Shown: positions 12,915 through 24,800 of the stretch, one piece after another | Position numbering within the stretch: position 1 is the first letter of the stretch | Layout of the letters: every line of letters starts with the position of its first letter | NCBI GenBank assembly: GCA_004352715.1 | Contig: SCFE01000061.1 | Location: 1,720,575-1,784,574, forward strand | Origin: Hofstenia miamia | Taxonomy: Eukaryota; Xenacoelomorpha; Acoela | Length of the DNA stretch: 64,000 nucleotides | Direction of reading: 5' to 3' | Made by a program: the position numbers and the translations under genes | The notes under the pieces: generated by a model | What the model saw: only the letters and a program-made list of their open reading frames with translations | Told to the model about the DNA's origin: nothing | Database searches by the model: none

Positions 12915-13319
12915 CAGTGATAAAAATTCAATAAAATAAATGTACTCAACCCAAAAAACAATTTAATCAACCGAACCGACTATTACTTTCCTTACCAGAC
13001 CACACAATCTATTCACTTACCCGACCTAACCCGAAGAAACATCCATCAATTGCAAAGAAAATTTTAAATACTGTATAATTAGTGCAAAAATTGTTTTCGT
13101 AAAAATTGCTGGTAGTCATCAGTTGAGGGAGAAAGTTGTTAACCTCGCAAACTTAAAAATAATATTGCATTTTATCCAGTTTATCCTACACGACAATTAC
13201 CCGAAGTAGACTGATCCACGAGTGTACCCTACCTGACCCAAATGCAAATTATTGTACTCGAAACCAACCCGATATCCTACATCGGGTTGGGTAAAGTCGG
13301 GTATTCAATTCCCATCTCT
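12915..13319. mobile_element. hAT-type MITE, 405 bp, ACCCGA-rich
   Basis: The left end is CAGTGATAAAAATTCAATA; the right end in reverse complement is CAGAGATGGGAATTGAATA. The similarity continues to a shared ACCCAACCC/ACTCAACCC about 35 bp in. The flanks ATATATAC (12907-12914) and ATGTATAC (13320-13327) match at 7 of 8 positions. The interior has repeated AACCGAACCG and CCCGACC motifs. It is non-coding and a relative of the 12043 element. Confidence 0.8.
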
Positions 13320-13327
13320 GATGTATA

Positions 13328-15310
13328 CAAATGCATAATACATATGTATATGTATGTGCATTATACATTTATATGTATCTCAGTGCAATTACTATCTCAC
13401 GCATAATTGATGTCAATACCAGTACCAAGTAAGCTACTGTATTTAATCTCAATAGAACTGCACAATTATATCAACAACGAAAGTGAACCAGTTAACAAAA
13501 GTCGCGTATTCTTTCCCTATGTTTCTATCAATAAGCGTGGGTGTGGCAGGAGTTGCATGGTCTGTAAATATGATTGTTTAAATATATTGAATTTACTGGT
13601 TAGTCCCATCACAATTTCCCAAGGGATATGGTAGCGTATGTCTTTAGGAACTTAAACACAATTTGGTGTTCCAACATATAGGTGACAAATCGTTTTACTT
13701 TATGATTTCATTCTAGGCAAAAGAAATGCTATTGGAGTAAAGCTATTCATCTCAACTATTATGTTTGTTATAACAAAGTTCAACGGAAGCTTACGATTTC
13801 CATATTGTGCTTGCAGATTCTAATCCTAGTACCATTACTTTATCTTGTATGTAGAACCGTATTAATTTCAAAATGCATAATCTTAATTACGTTTCCATAT
13901 CAATTCTCATGGTTACATATTGCAGAAAATTGAAATTTTGGAGACATTAAAATTACAAATTTCAGATCTAAGTATTCGTATGTATTATATTAAAAGTTAT
14001 TCAGCAATAAAACATAAAGTTTAAGCTTTATGATTGATATTGCACTTCTAAGAATTTTGCTTAGTGTCTCAAGGATTATAATATAAATTCATCAATGGAA
14101 GTTTGTAATTATTTTAAACATGCGATTGTCAAGGCTTCCAAACTTAACTTTCGATTAAAAATTTATTTTCATAACTAACTGTAATACGTGTAGCATTTTA
14201 TGAATAAAATCAACACAGAAAATACTATAAAACATTGAAAATACAAAAAGTAAAATATTGAAACAATTTTGAAATCCACAATTTTCATAATTTACGTGAA
14301 GTAGGAGATTTGTATATCAATTTTTTTTACTAACAATTTCCGCTGACAGACATTGACTATGTTATGCTGAGGTATATATTATGTATATCAATAACTTTTT
14401 AAAATTACATATACTTGGAATCTATTGTGCCGCTACATGTCCCAAAACATGCTAAAATACAAATTTGGGAATTTTAGTAGAATGTTGTTTGTTATTGAAA
14501 AATGATTCTGGTTGCTTCTATTAAGTGATCATGTGGTTGGGATGCCGAACTGTTTTTCGTATTATCGTACTAATGCTGATATTAACAAATGAGTAATGAT
14601 TGTTATCAAACCAACTGTGAATTTATTGTGTGATGACTTAAACTTGAATTCGTTGTGGTATCTAGGTATTAAGCACATAGTTCAACGGTGGAACGTTTGT
14701 CTTTTATTGAGGAAGGCCAAAAAAAAATTTAATGCAGACTACGAGCCACACCCAATATAAATGAACTGCGAGCTGGACTACGAGCTAAAATTTTGTGAAA
14801 AATCTTTCAAGTCATTATTTTTAAAGTTATTTCCAAATATATTATCAGTTTGTTTTGCAGCTTGTATACAATTAAAATGATTTGGATGTTTTTCAATACA
14901 TTTTCAATATTTCTTTGTACCAAAGTATATAGATCACTTTAGGTCACTATAAGACAAATGTAAGTTACGGGCTGTGCTTAGCCCATATTTGAAAATTGCC
15001 TGGGCTGCGGCAATGATTGGACTATTAAATAACGACCCACTTTTACCCTTAGCGTAGTCCCTTCTTCTATGTATGTTATATGAAATTAATGTATATATAT
15101 ATTCAAATATATTCAAATATTAATAATCAGTAGTTTACAAGGAGAGACTAAGAACTTATTGTGTAGGAAACGATGTAGACAGATAACTGAGAAAACATAA
15201 AAATGCAAAAAAGTGCAGACGAAATGAAGTGCAGATATATAACCCTGCACTAATCATTTAGTGAAGCTCGCCTTAGGATTCAAACATCAAATTGACTGTA
15301 CAATTAGTAC
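13328..15310. other. AT-rich stretch, no gene; GC-rich repeat-like patches
   Basis: No supported coding region. Patches at about 14735-14795 (ACGAGC motifs) and 14960-15010 (GGGCTGTGCTTAGCCC, GGGCTGCGGC) resemble interiors of the short hAT-type elements, but no paired ends were found. Confidence 0.45.
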
Positions 15311-15312
15311 AC

Positions 15313-15342
15313 TAATAATAATAATAATAATAATAATAATAA
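15313..15342 (+). repeat. (AAT)n microsatellite
   Basis: About ten AAT units. It directly precedes a LINE fragment; AAT-rich arrays also occur at 47494 and 56525. Confidence 0.95.
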
Positions 15343-15349
15343 GATAAAA

Positions 15350-15715
15350 AGGAAAAAATGGGAACAGTGATAGACATAGCAGTACCAAAGGACAGGAATG
15401 TAGAAACCAAAGAGAAAGATAAGATAGACAAATACAGGAAGTTAACAGGGGAAATAGAGATTGTGGAAGTTAAGAACTGTCAATGTAGTCCCTCTAGTAG
15501 TAAGAACACTAGGATCAGTTAGCAAGAGCATAAGAGATTCTTGGAGGATTTAAGATTATCTACGTCTAGAGGGGCGGTAGTACAGAATGCAATACTGTTA
15601 GGAACAGCTAGATTTCTGAGTAAAGCTCACAAACTCCCTAGATTGTGAGTTCTCTAGCTGAGAATGGGACCAAGGCAAAGCTTTGCGAAGTAATAAGAAT
15701 ATTAATAATAAAGAT
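15350..15715 (+). pseudogene. 3' end of a LINE (L2/CR1-like), ORF2 C-terminus
   Basis: The plus strand encodes MGTVIDIAVPKDRNVETKEK and onward, then after a frameshift VNVVPLVVRTLGSVSKSIRD, then after another shift FLEDLRLSTSRGAVVQNAIL plus LLGTARFL. The blocks D-I-A-V-P-x-D, VVPxVVxxLGxVS and LLGTARxL are the ordered C-terminal signature found after the reverse transcriptase in many invertebrate L2/CR1-type LINEs. Two frameshifts and an in-frame TAG (about 15519) make it non-functional. The reverse transcriptase is absent, so this is a 5'-truncated insertion, the usual outcome of target-primed integration. The end near 15700 is AATAAT-rich. Confidence 0.75.
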
Positions 15716-18623
15716 AATACATTGATTTATTGCCAAAATTCAGGTTTACAAATACATATAAAGGCAATAAAATTGTTTATAAAAGAATGTATTGATTTTT
15801 TGTAACATAGAATTTAAACTAAATGTCTGATCACAAATTACCCTTTAAATCTGAGCAAACAGTTTGACATTTAAGAGTTGTGATAAAAATTAGATTTTCC
15901 TCCTGTAATGTAAAAATATTTATACTCGCGCTGTAAAAAGTAATTTTGTACAAAGACATCGTCAAACTAGGACTCTAAATTACGAAGATGCATTAATATT
16001 CTGATAACACAGCTATTTTATTAAATTTATTTTTTTCATTCGATGAAGTATTTTATTCTATATTTAACAATTTCTTTCCATCATGTTGTCTACCATTTTT
16101 GAGTCAAATGGTAGTTCACAGATATCGGTGACACTATTTGAAGAATTATATTTAACCAGAAATCTTTTGAAACAACGATGCTTTAGAATTCAATACATCA
16201 TGCATAGAACGACATGTTGGATTTCTTTCTAATAGTTGGTTAAAGAAGCTTAATTGAAGTGGAAAGTAGTTATTTAGTTTCACATATTAGATATGAGTAT
16301 CAAATTTCCAAGTAAGTGATATGCAATGCAGAGCCACAAAGTTAGACATAATTCTATTAGAATGTTTTAAAAAATGTTGCTGGCCAATCAAATTTTTCAG
16401 CACTACAAGCTCTGCAAATTCCACCATTAATTATAAATGTATAAATGTATGCGAAAACATTTATTACGATTATGCTAAATTCATTATCATGATTTGGGTG
16501 TTCATAAAAGATTGTATTTGATAGATGGATGTTTTATTAAGTCACACGCATTTCCAGCAATTGCTTAACTCTAAACAGCCTTGTGTCCTTTTAAAAGGAT
16601 TAACTTATTTCATGTATTAGCTATAATCCTTGTTTTAGTAATTTTTTATAATGCAAAGCGTAGTGTCCGAAAACATTACTTTTCCACATTTTCAAAAACG
16701 GAAATTTTATTTTTTTGTTATTGGTTAATTTGTATACTATTATGATGTTCTCATCTTAGTCAGATGTAAAAATTTTCTACTCTTAGTTTATGTTTGCGCA
16801 TAAAAATTTGGATTTTAGGTGCCCATTCATATGTTCCTCAATTCTTGTATCCAGATATCGCTTGCTTTCCCCGACGCATGATTTTTCACAATCATCACAT
16901 TTATATGTATAAAATAGGAGAAGCACCAATAATTAAGCAATCAAACAAAAAATAAATTATTAAATATACAACTAAGCATGATATTATTGAACTTAATTTG
17001 ACAGCATGCAATATTAAATTAATGTATAAAGTGTAGTCTACTGTAAACATATTTTGTTCTTCCCGGATATTTCTAATGATGATGTTTTCAAGAAACGAAA
17101 CCGGTCTATCTCTCTCTCTATATATATGTATATATAAAAATTTTCAAAATAATGCATTTTAACAAAGACCAAGCAAGTTTTTCTTCGTGATTCTTTAAGG
17201 CACTTGGAATTTTCTAAGTTATTGGGATATATTTTTCATAAGAAAATTGTATTCAAGCTTTCGAATTTTGCAATGTTATAATATTAAATTCAGGGATGTT
17301 CAACAATAGCATTAAAATATGTTTTAATAAATGCAATTCAATATAATTTTATTTTTGAATTTAAAAAGTGAGCTTCCCTCTTCAAGTGAGTTCATAACGT
17401 TCTAAATGTCAGATTGTAATTCATTTTTATCAGCACCAATTTGGATAACTACATATTTTTGATTCATTAAATCTTAATAGCTTGCTTTATTAAAATCTCG
17501 TGTCCAAAATGGCAATCACAATTTCAGCTGGCAAGTATTTTTCTTTTATCAAAAGGCTTTTCACAATTCCAAAGCAATGGAAGAGACTTATTTTGGGAGC
17601 ACTTACCAATACCATGTAACTCAGAGAATCGAATTGTACAACTAACATTAAGAAGCAGCGTTTTCTATAATTTAGAAGACTTCATTCCACACCAGTTTAT
17701 TAGTTTGTATTGGACAGGTATACACATGAAATTTAAAAATAAAGCTTTTTCGAGGCGACATATATATATATATTGTTTATTCAAGACCTTTATAATAAAG
17801 TCACCAAAGAACCTACTTAATTACGAAAGGAACACATTATATAGTATTGTAGGTGTTCCCAAGATCCATGTTTGCAAATTGCTTTAAAATTGAAACATTT
17901 TGGGATAAAAGAAAAATACTTGCTAGCTGTAATTTTCATTACGATTTTGGAAAGGAGATTTTTATAAAGCAAGCTATCAACATTTAATGAGGCAAAAACA
18001 TGTAGTTATCCAAAGTAGTGCTTATAAAAACGATTAGCATATAAGTTTAGAACATTATGAATGCGTTTATTCACTGACGTATTGCTGGAAGTTACGAAAT
18101 ACTCTGTGATTTCCACATCTCAAGCGGCCTCGCAAGGCGGCAGGAGGGTAAACATATATTTTAATTACAAATATTGTAGAACATCGCTGAATTCGAATAT
18201 TGAAACCTTACAAAATATTGGGGGGAGGGGCACCCCGTGTCTCCTTTGCATACGTCCCATCATTTATATAATTGAAACAAAGTCAAGCACTAAAAATTAT
18301 GATTAAAATATGTATACTAGGCTATTACCATATGACATAATCAGCTTCAGGTTCAGACCACGCCAAAATTTCCCCTTAGTCAGTACTGTAGTAAAAATAT
18401 TTAGACATCTCGACCGGAAAATTAGATGACTAAATTATATTTCCATTTATGGTAATTTATTTGTATCGGTCTCTTGTCTAATAATCGCTGACAACACTTT
18501 TGCAAATTTGAGATTTTTAGTTTTCACTTCGGGCTATTGAAAGACAACGTCACTATATTTTTCATCTTTATTAATAATCTGCCACTTGCTCCACAAATTC
18601 TAATATAACATTCTGCATTTTAG
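15716..18623. other. AT-rich, no recognised gene; upstream intron or 5' flank of the EF-hand gene
   Basis: There is no coding exon I can support. The stretch ends in a good acceptor (ATTCTGCATTTTAG) before the first visible EF-hand exon, so it is probably intron. A GC-rich patch at 18218-18262 (GGGGCACC ... TTTGCATACGTCC) resembles one end of the 37526 MITE. Confidence 0.45.
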
Positions 18624-18814
18624 AAAAAACAATTGTAACCTATATGATATATCTCCCGAAAAGTACCAAGCCATTAAAGACATGTTCAGTATTTACGACA
18701 AAGATGGCGATGGAAAAATTAGCTATCACGAACTAATGGGCACTATTCAAAGAATTGGGGTTAAACTTTCACATAAAGAAGTAGAGGAAATGCTAAAAGA
18801 AATCGATGCAGATG
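18624..18814 (+). CDS. EF-hand gene, first visible exon
   Basis: It follows the acceptor TTTTAG (18618-18623) and ends before the donor GTAGGT. It encodes [18 protein letters not shown], the whole of EF-hand 1, and EF-hand 2 up to the first base of its fourth (Gly) codon. Base 18624 completes a codon begun in an unseen exon. The ORF running on past 18814 to 18876 is read-through into intron. Confidence 0.88.
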
Positions 18815-21800
18815 GTAGGTGTTTTATTAATAATGACTGCTATAAGCTGTCACAATCTAAATTAGTACAATTATAATATTCATGCGGATAGTACATGATA
18901 TTAGAGAAATGAACTACGTTTACACCACATAATGGAATCCATTTCGACCATTATATTATTTATCGACAATGTATTGAAAAGAAACTCCTACAATATACTT
19001 TACTCAATGCAATTTGGCCTTCAATATTATCGCATATAATAAAATCTAATAGGATTATCTTTTCTCATTAAATGCTAAGGTGTTATTTACATATCCATTA
19101 CGACTTCTCTCAGCATTCATATCAAATTACGCCATTAATATTATTTGTATGTTGACTTGATATGCTCGCCATGGAATTGGTGTTATATTTTCATTTACTA
19201 CAGTAATCAATAAAAATCAAGCTGCCAGGAATAAATTGCTACGGTTCAACCTTTTTCTAGACGCATAATAATTTTAATTTATAATTCTCAGGAGAGTCTA
19301 GTTTAGTGTAGTGGAAACGTACATTAAATAGATAACATAAACATAATTTATATTTTGCAATTGATTAAAATAAAGAACTAGAATCAAATTCTCTTTAGGT
19401 TGAAATGGGAAAGGGGCGTACCCAGAGGGGGAGGTGCGTGGTAGAATATTTTTTATTGGTTCATTATAAATATTGTATAAAAAATTACAAAATACTAATT
19501 TCTAAGTTGGTCAGATCTATAGGTTATATTTACTCATTATTTTGTAAGGTAGACTTTCTTATTCAAAGATAGTTTCACTTCAACACCAATTGAAAATAAT
19601 CTTTTTATCGACAGAAGCGTGTATCTTCCATTCTATATGAATTCTAGTCCAAATTGAATTTCTCCATTCCTTTCGTTTTTTAACTCTTTAATTAAATGTT
19701 TATGAGATCCGTACAAATGCCAGTGCCCATTTCTCCCCTAGTTTTCCAAATGGAGGTTAATGCCTGCACTTTCTAATCAATACTGTAAAGAATTGATATA
19801 TTTATTGTTGTCATCCTCGAGGTGTGACTATACAAATTACTATTGATTATTACATTATTAACGAGTGACATATTACTTTTAATGGAATTGTTAAATTATC
19901 AAAAATTCTCAGCGTTAACCTCAATAAATTTAGTATGCGCTCGATTTTTATAAAAAGGAAATGTACAGCCAGAAACTACACTATCGCATGATAATCGTTT
20001 ACAATTTAAGAAGAATATTTCTTCACACTCAGTCATTATATACTAATGTGATCAGGGTATTGACAAGTATCGCCTTTGCTAATTATCAAGTGGCGTCAAG
20101 TAGTGAAAAATGTTTCCAAGTGCGGGACCTGTAGCAGATTGATTTGATGTTCAGACAATGAACTGGAAGTAATTGAATGTTTTATAGATTTGGTCCACAT
20201 TCTACAACAGCAATGCCAGGGTGAAATCTGTCAAAGGGCCAGATTGTTTTCAAGTGATACCTCGGCGCAATACCACAAACCAAACCAATAGACATGCTAT
20301 TTGTTAATAATGTATCATATATTAATTATTCAAACAAACTTTCCAACTACTGATGTAACGCGGCCAGATGTGATTCTCACTTGACTCGGATACGAATCCG
20401 GATCATTGTTCCACAAAAACAAACACAACCAATGAACTAATCTTAAACTGGCCACTAGAGCGCCCAAATCTCCTCCAATAATGCATACCAAAATGTAGTT
20501 TCATTGAACCTAACTCACCATAAATGACGTCTAAAAAATTCAAAAAAACTGCTCAACCAAGAGAGGGGCTTGTAGCAACTGCTACCTCTGTTACTATGCG
20601 AACTCGTTTATTTCGAAGTGAATGATATTAAGTATTTTGAGAACCGCAAGTATTTCCACTAATTTCATATTATCCGACATCGATAATCATTATTTGTATA
20701 AGTTAACAAAAGTTTTTCAGTAGTCAGTAGTATTACTCTAAGTTGGCATAAGAAATCTTTCAACTGCTGTTGGTGTAGTTGGTAAAGCCAGTATTGCTGC
20801 TTGAATTTTTATCTATAACAAAATCTTAATAACTCAACATGAGTAGTGCTAAGTAAGTAATTCAAATAATAGATATCCTATGCTCAATTACAATACACGT
20901 ACTTCGGCATCAGGTATTTGGCTAATATCCTGAATTTGACAATGCATTTGTAATTAAACTAAATTTTAATTTTAGGCTATTAGTGCATGCAATTTTTATT
21001 GTCCTGAGGAAATACTTACTAGTTTCCCTCATATTACAAATTTAACTATTTTGACTATTTTAACTGCTTTTTCTACTAAGCCAAAAAAATCAATGTTGCA
21101 AACTTGACAGAAGGACAGTCCACCATACCCCGCCCCAACCTACACAACCGCAACTATTTATTTTGTAATATATAATTGACGAACAGATGTACATATTACC
21201 TGAATCAATATATTGAAATCACTATTATTAGTGGAAGTTGCTGAAAACTTAGTGTAAATAATTTCTAATGTTATTCAAAATATTTATAATAACGCATATT
21301 CTTTTTGCTTTTGAAACAATGTTATTTCTATAAATATGTATCAACAGGAAACAAAGTTGAATTTACTTTTTGTAATTTATACTTTCGATGCAAATAAGTC
21401 TTCTTTTTAGTGATAATTTATCAACGTTTTTAAGCTATTAACTGTATTGAGTGTGATTTTGTTTCGTCATTCAAGTTGAGTTTTTTTAGAAATCAAAGGT
21501 AATTCCAAAATGACTGGTGAGTCGGTGAAAGTGTAGAAATTGACTCAAAGTTGACACATTCTACATTTTTTTAGTTTTATGCTAAAGATTGTGTTGCCGT
21601 TATCTTAACCTTCGTTAAAGTTTTTGAATTCTTGGCACACTAATAATATCAATAGAACTACTTTGTTTTATGTAAATAACAAATAATGAACTTTAGTTTT
21701 GAGAAACTAAAATAATTGGTAATTAGAAGGGGCATAAACTAGTTTGACATCTTTGTGTTTAGCAAAATAATTGACAAAGGCAAAGAGTTTCGAAATATAT

Positions 21801-24800
21801 ATTTAGATTTTGATTACTGATAATAAACATCAAGCATTTGATAGTATTCATCTGAGTATGTTTGTATTTAATAGAGTCAAAGAGAGGCATTAATTGTGAC
21901 CCAAAATATAATGATTCATCACATTCTATGGAATTTCTTATTATCGACACTATCAAATCTAGGTATATACAATCGCATATTAAAGGTCGACGGTAAACCG
22001 AACCGAATCCGCGGTTTTCACGCAGACCGAAACCGAACCGACTCATTTTCACTAGCACGGTTTCAAACGGTTTTTAATGACTGGTAATTAGTAGCTGTGT
22101 AATACTGCCAAACCTCTCGCTACCTGCGAAAACGTGGTTGGCAATTCAGGCAACAAATGTGTCATCAGAACGCATGGGTTCAATTGGATCGAACACGATC
22201 ACCAAGAAACGATGCAGTCTTTCTGGTGTCAATGCTTCTTCTCTCATTAAGACTAAGAAAAACTTGAAATTAATCTTGTAAGACCATAAGAAAATATAGC
22301 TTCGAAATTACATGTTTTCATTACAGAACAAAACCGAAACCGCGGTATTGCCCCAAAACCGATCCGAACCGAACCGAAGTTAAAATTTCAAAACCGTCTA
22401 CCTCTATCGCATATTACACAATATGATCAATATTACTAAGTGAAAGTAAATGTAATTATCCTAACAGAAGAAAATCCAAAGCGAGAGGAAAAAGAGATCT
22501 GTTTCCTAAGAATCCTGATTGAAAATATTAAGATTCACATTTTTTGGAATACAATAAATATTGATTAAAGTGCTAGTCAATTATTGCGAGGAAATTGTTT
22601 CAAATGTTTTTATCATGAAATTCATGTTGTTTTGAACTACGATTTTGTTTGTTGCCAAACATTTAAAACCTATTTAACCCTAATTCTACTAGCATTACCT
22701 TAAAGCAACAAAATGCTTTGCGCACATTTTTGAGCCATTTTATTCAAGCCTGTTAAGAGGCATTGAAGAGCTTTTATGTTGACACAACTATGGATTTGTT
22801 ACCGCTCATGCAATTATGAAGGTTTATGAAATTTTTTTCTTGTACTTGAAGAAGATAAAAATATTCATTTTTTCAAAGAGAAATCTGAAATTTTGAAAAA
22901 TCCTTTAAATTCAAATCAAGCCTAATATTCAAATGAAGAGGCGCTCTAATACCCATGGGAACAACAACAACTACCCTAAAAATATCCTTTCTGAAGAAAA
23001 ATATGAGAAAACGGGTTCACGCGAGGTCGCGAATTAAAATAGAAAACGAAAGAAGGAACAATTTGCTATAGTGTTGTGTTTTCGGATTTTTAATATCTTC
23101 ATTTGTTCATGAGATATAAGTGCTTAAAATTTTGTAGGAAACCATCAGATTTTGAAAAATTCTTAGTAGATAATGGAATACCACAAATGGATAAAATAGG
23201 TGATCCAGGAATTTTAATGGTGAATATTAGTTCATTTAGAACAAAGCTGATTTCGGAAAAAAATTCATGTCAATGAATTTGGCATTAAATTTCCAGTTTG
23301 AAGTTGCCGCTAAATCAAGATAAGCGAAATATGATGACTCGCAAAATACCATTTAATTTCAGTCTATTGGCAATGTTGATGTGTAAATAAATTTTTCAGA
23401 TCACTTGAAGCTAAAGTTGGCTGCAAAAAAAATGAGACTGAACACCTATTTTTTCACGCTTTGTGGAAACGTATTGAGACGTTTTAGAGGAAAACTATAA
23501 AAATAAAAGACAACGAGAATTTTGTGAACTTTAAAATGGTCAAACAAAAAAGTTAATTAATTAAACTGGTACTTCGTAATTATTTGAAAAAACTTACCAA
23601 ACAAATTGTTTTGCTTTGCAAAGTTTCTACTTGATTTCTTCGGAATGGAAACGCTGGAACAGCTTGAAAACGCCTTTGCGNNNNNNNNNNNNNNNNNNNN
23701 NNNNNNNNNNNNNNNNNNNNNNNNNNNNNNNNNNNNNNNNNNNNNNNNNNNNNNNNNNNNNNNNNNNNNNNNNNNNNNNNNNNNNNNNNNNNNNNNNNNN
23801 NNNNNNNNNNNNNNNNNNNNNNNNNNNNNNNNNNNNNNNNNNNNNNNNNNNNNNNNNNNNNNNNNNNNNNNNNNNNNNNNNNNNNNNNNNNNNNNNNNNN
23901 NNNNNNNNNNNNNNNNNNNNNNNNNNNNNNNNNNNNNNNNNNNNNNNNNNNNNNNNNNNNNNNNNNNNNNNNNNNNNNNNNNNNNNNNNNNNNNNNNNNN
24001 NNNNNNNNNNNNNNNNNNNNNNNNNNNNNNNNNNNNNNNNNNNNNNNNNNNNNNNNNNNNNNNNNNNNNNNNNNNNNNNNNNNNNNNNNNNNNNNNNNNN
24101 NNNNNNNNNNNNNNNNNNNNNNNNNNNNNNNNNNNNNNNNNNNNNNNNNNNNNNNNNNNNNNNNNNNNNNNNNNNNNNNNNNNNNNNNNNNNNNNNNNNN
24201 NNNNNNNNNNNNNNNNNNNNNNNNNNNNNNNNNNNNNNNNNNNNNNNNNNNNNNNNNNNNNNNNNNNNNNNNNNNNNNNNNNNNNNNNNNNNNNNNNNNN
24301 NNNNNNNNNNNNNNNNNNNNNNNNNNNNNNNNNNNNNNNNNNNNNNNNNNNNNNNNNNNNNNNNNNNNNNNNNNNNNNNNNNNNNNNNNNNNNNNNNNNN
24401 NNNNNNNNNNNNNNNNNNNNNNNNNNNNNNNNNNNNNNNNNNNNNNNNNNNNNNNNNNNNNNNNNNNNNNNNNNNNNNNNNNNNNNNNNNNNNNNNNNNN
24501 NNNNNNNNNNNNNNNNNNNNNNNNNNNNNNNNNNNNNNNNNNNNNNNNNNNNNNNNNNNNNNNNNNNNNNNNNNNNNNNNNNNNNNNNNNNNNNNNNNNN
24601 NNNNNNNNNNNNNNNNNNNNNNNNNNNNNNNNNNNNNNNNNNNNNNNNNNNNNNNNNNNNNNNNNNNNNNNNNNNNNNNNAGCACTACGATTGTTGCACA
24701 CAGAAAACCGTTTAGCTGCGCATAAAGTATTAACTAATCAAACCGCAATAATCAATGAAAATATAACGAGGTTAATGTTCATCATATTCACAGCTCGTGG

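Noticed and set aside
13407-13634. 75-residue ORF with a Cys-rich patch (CGRSCMVCKYDC)
   Set aside because: No family match and no supporting features; probably chance.
18815-18876. Extension of the EF-hand exon to a stop at 18876
   Set aside because: A strong GTAGGT donor cuts the EF-hand loop, and the loop is completed precisely by the exon at 60341; the extension would destroy EF-hand 2.
23580-24725. ORFs of about 350-370 residues across the 1000-N gap, and the similar ones at 52432-53595
   Set aside because: Almost entirely unknown bases; the open frame is created by the gap.
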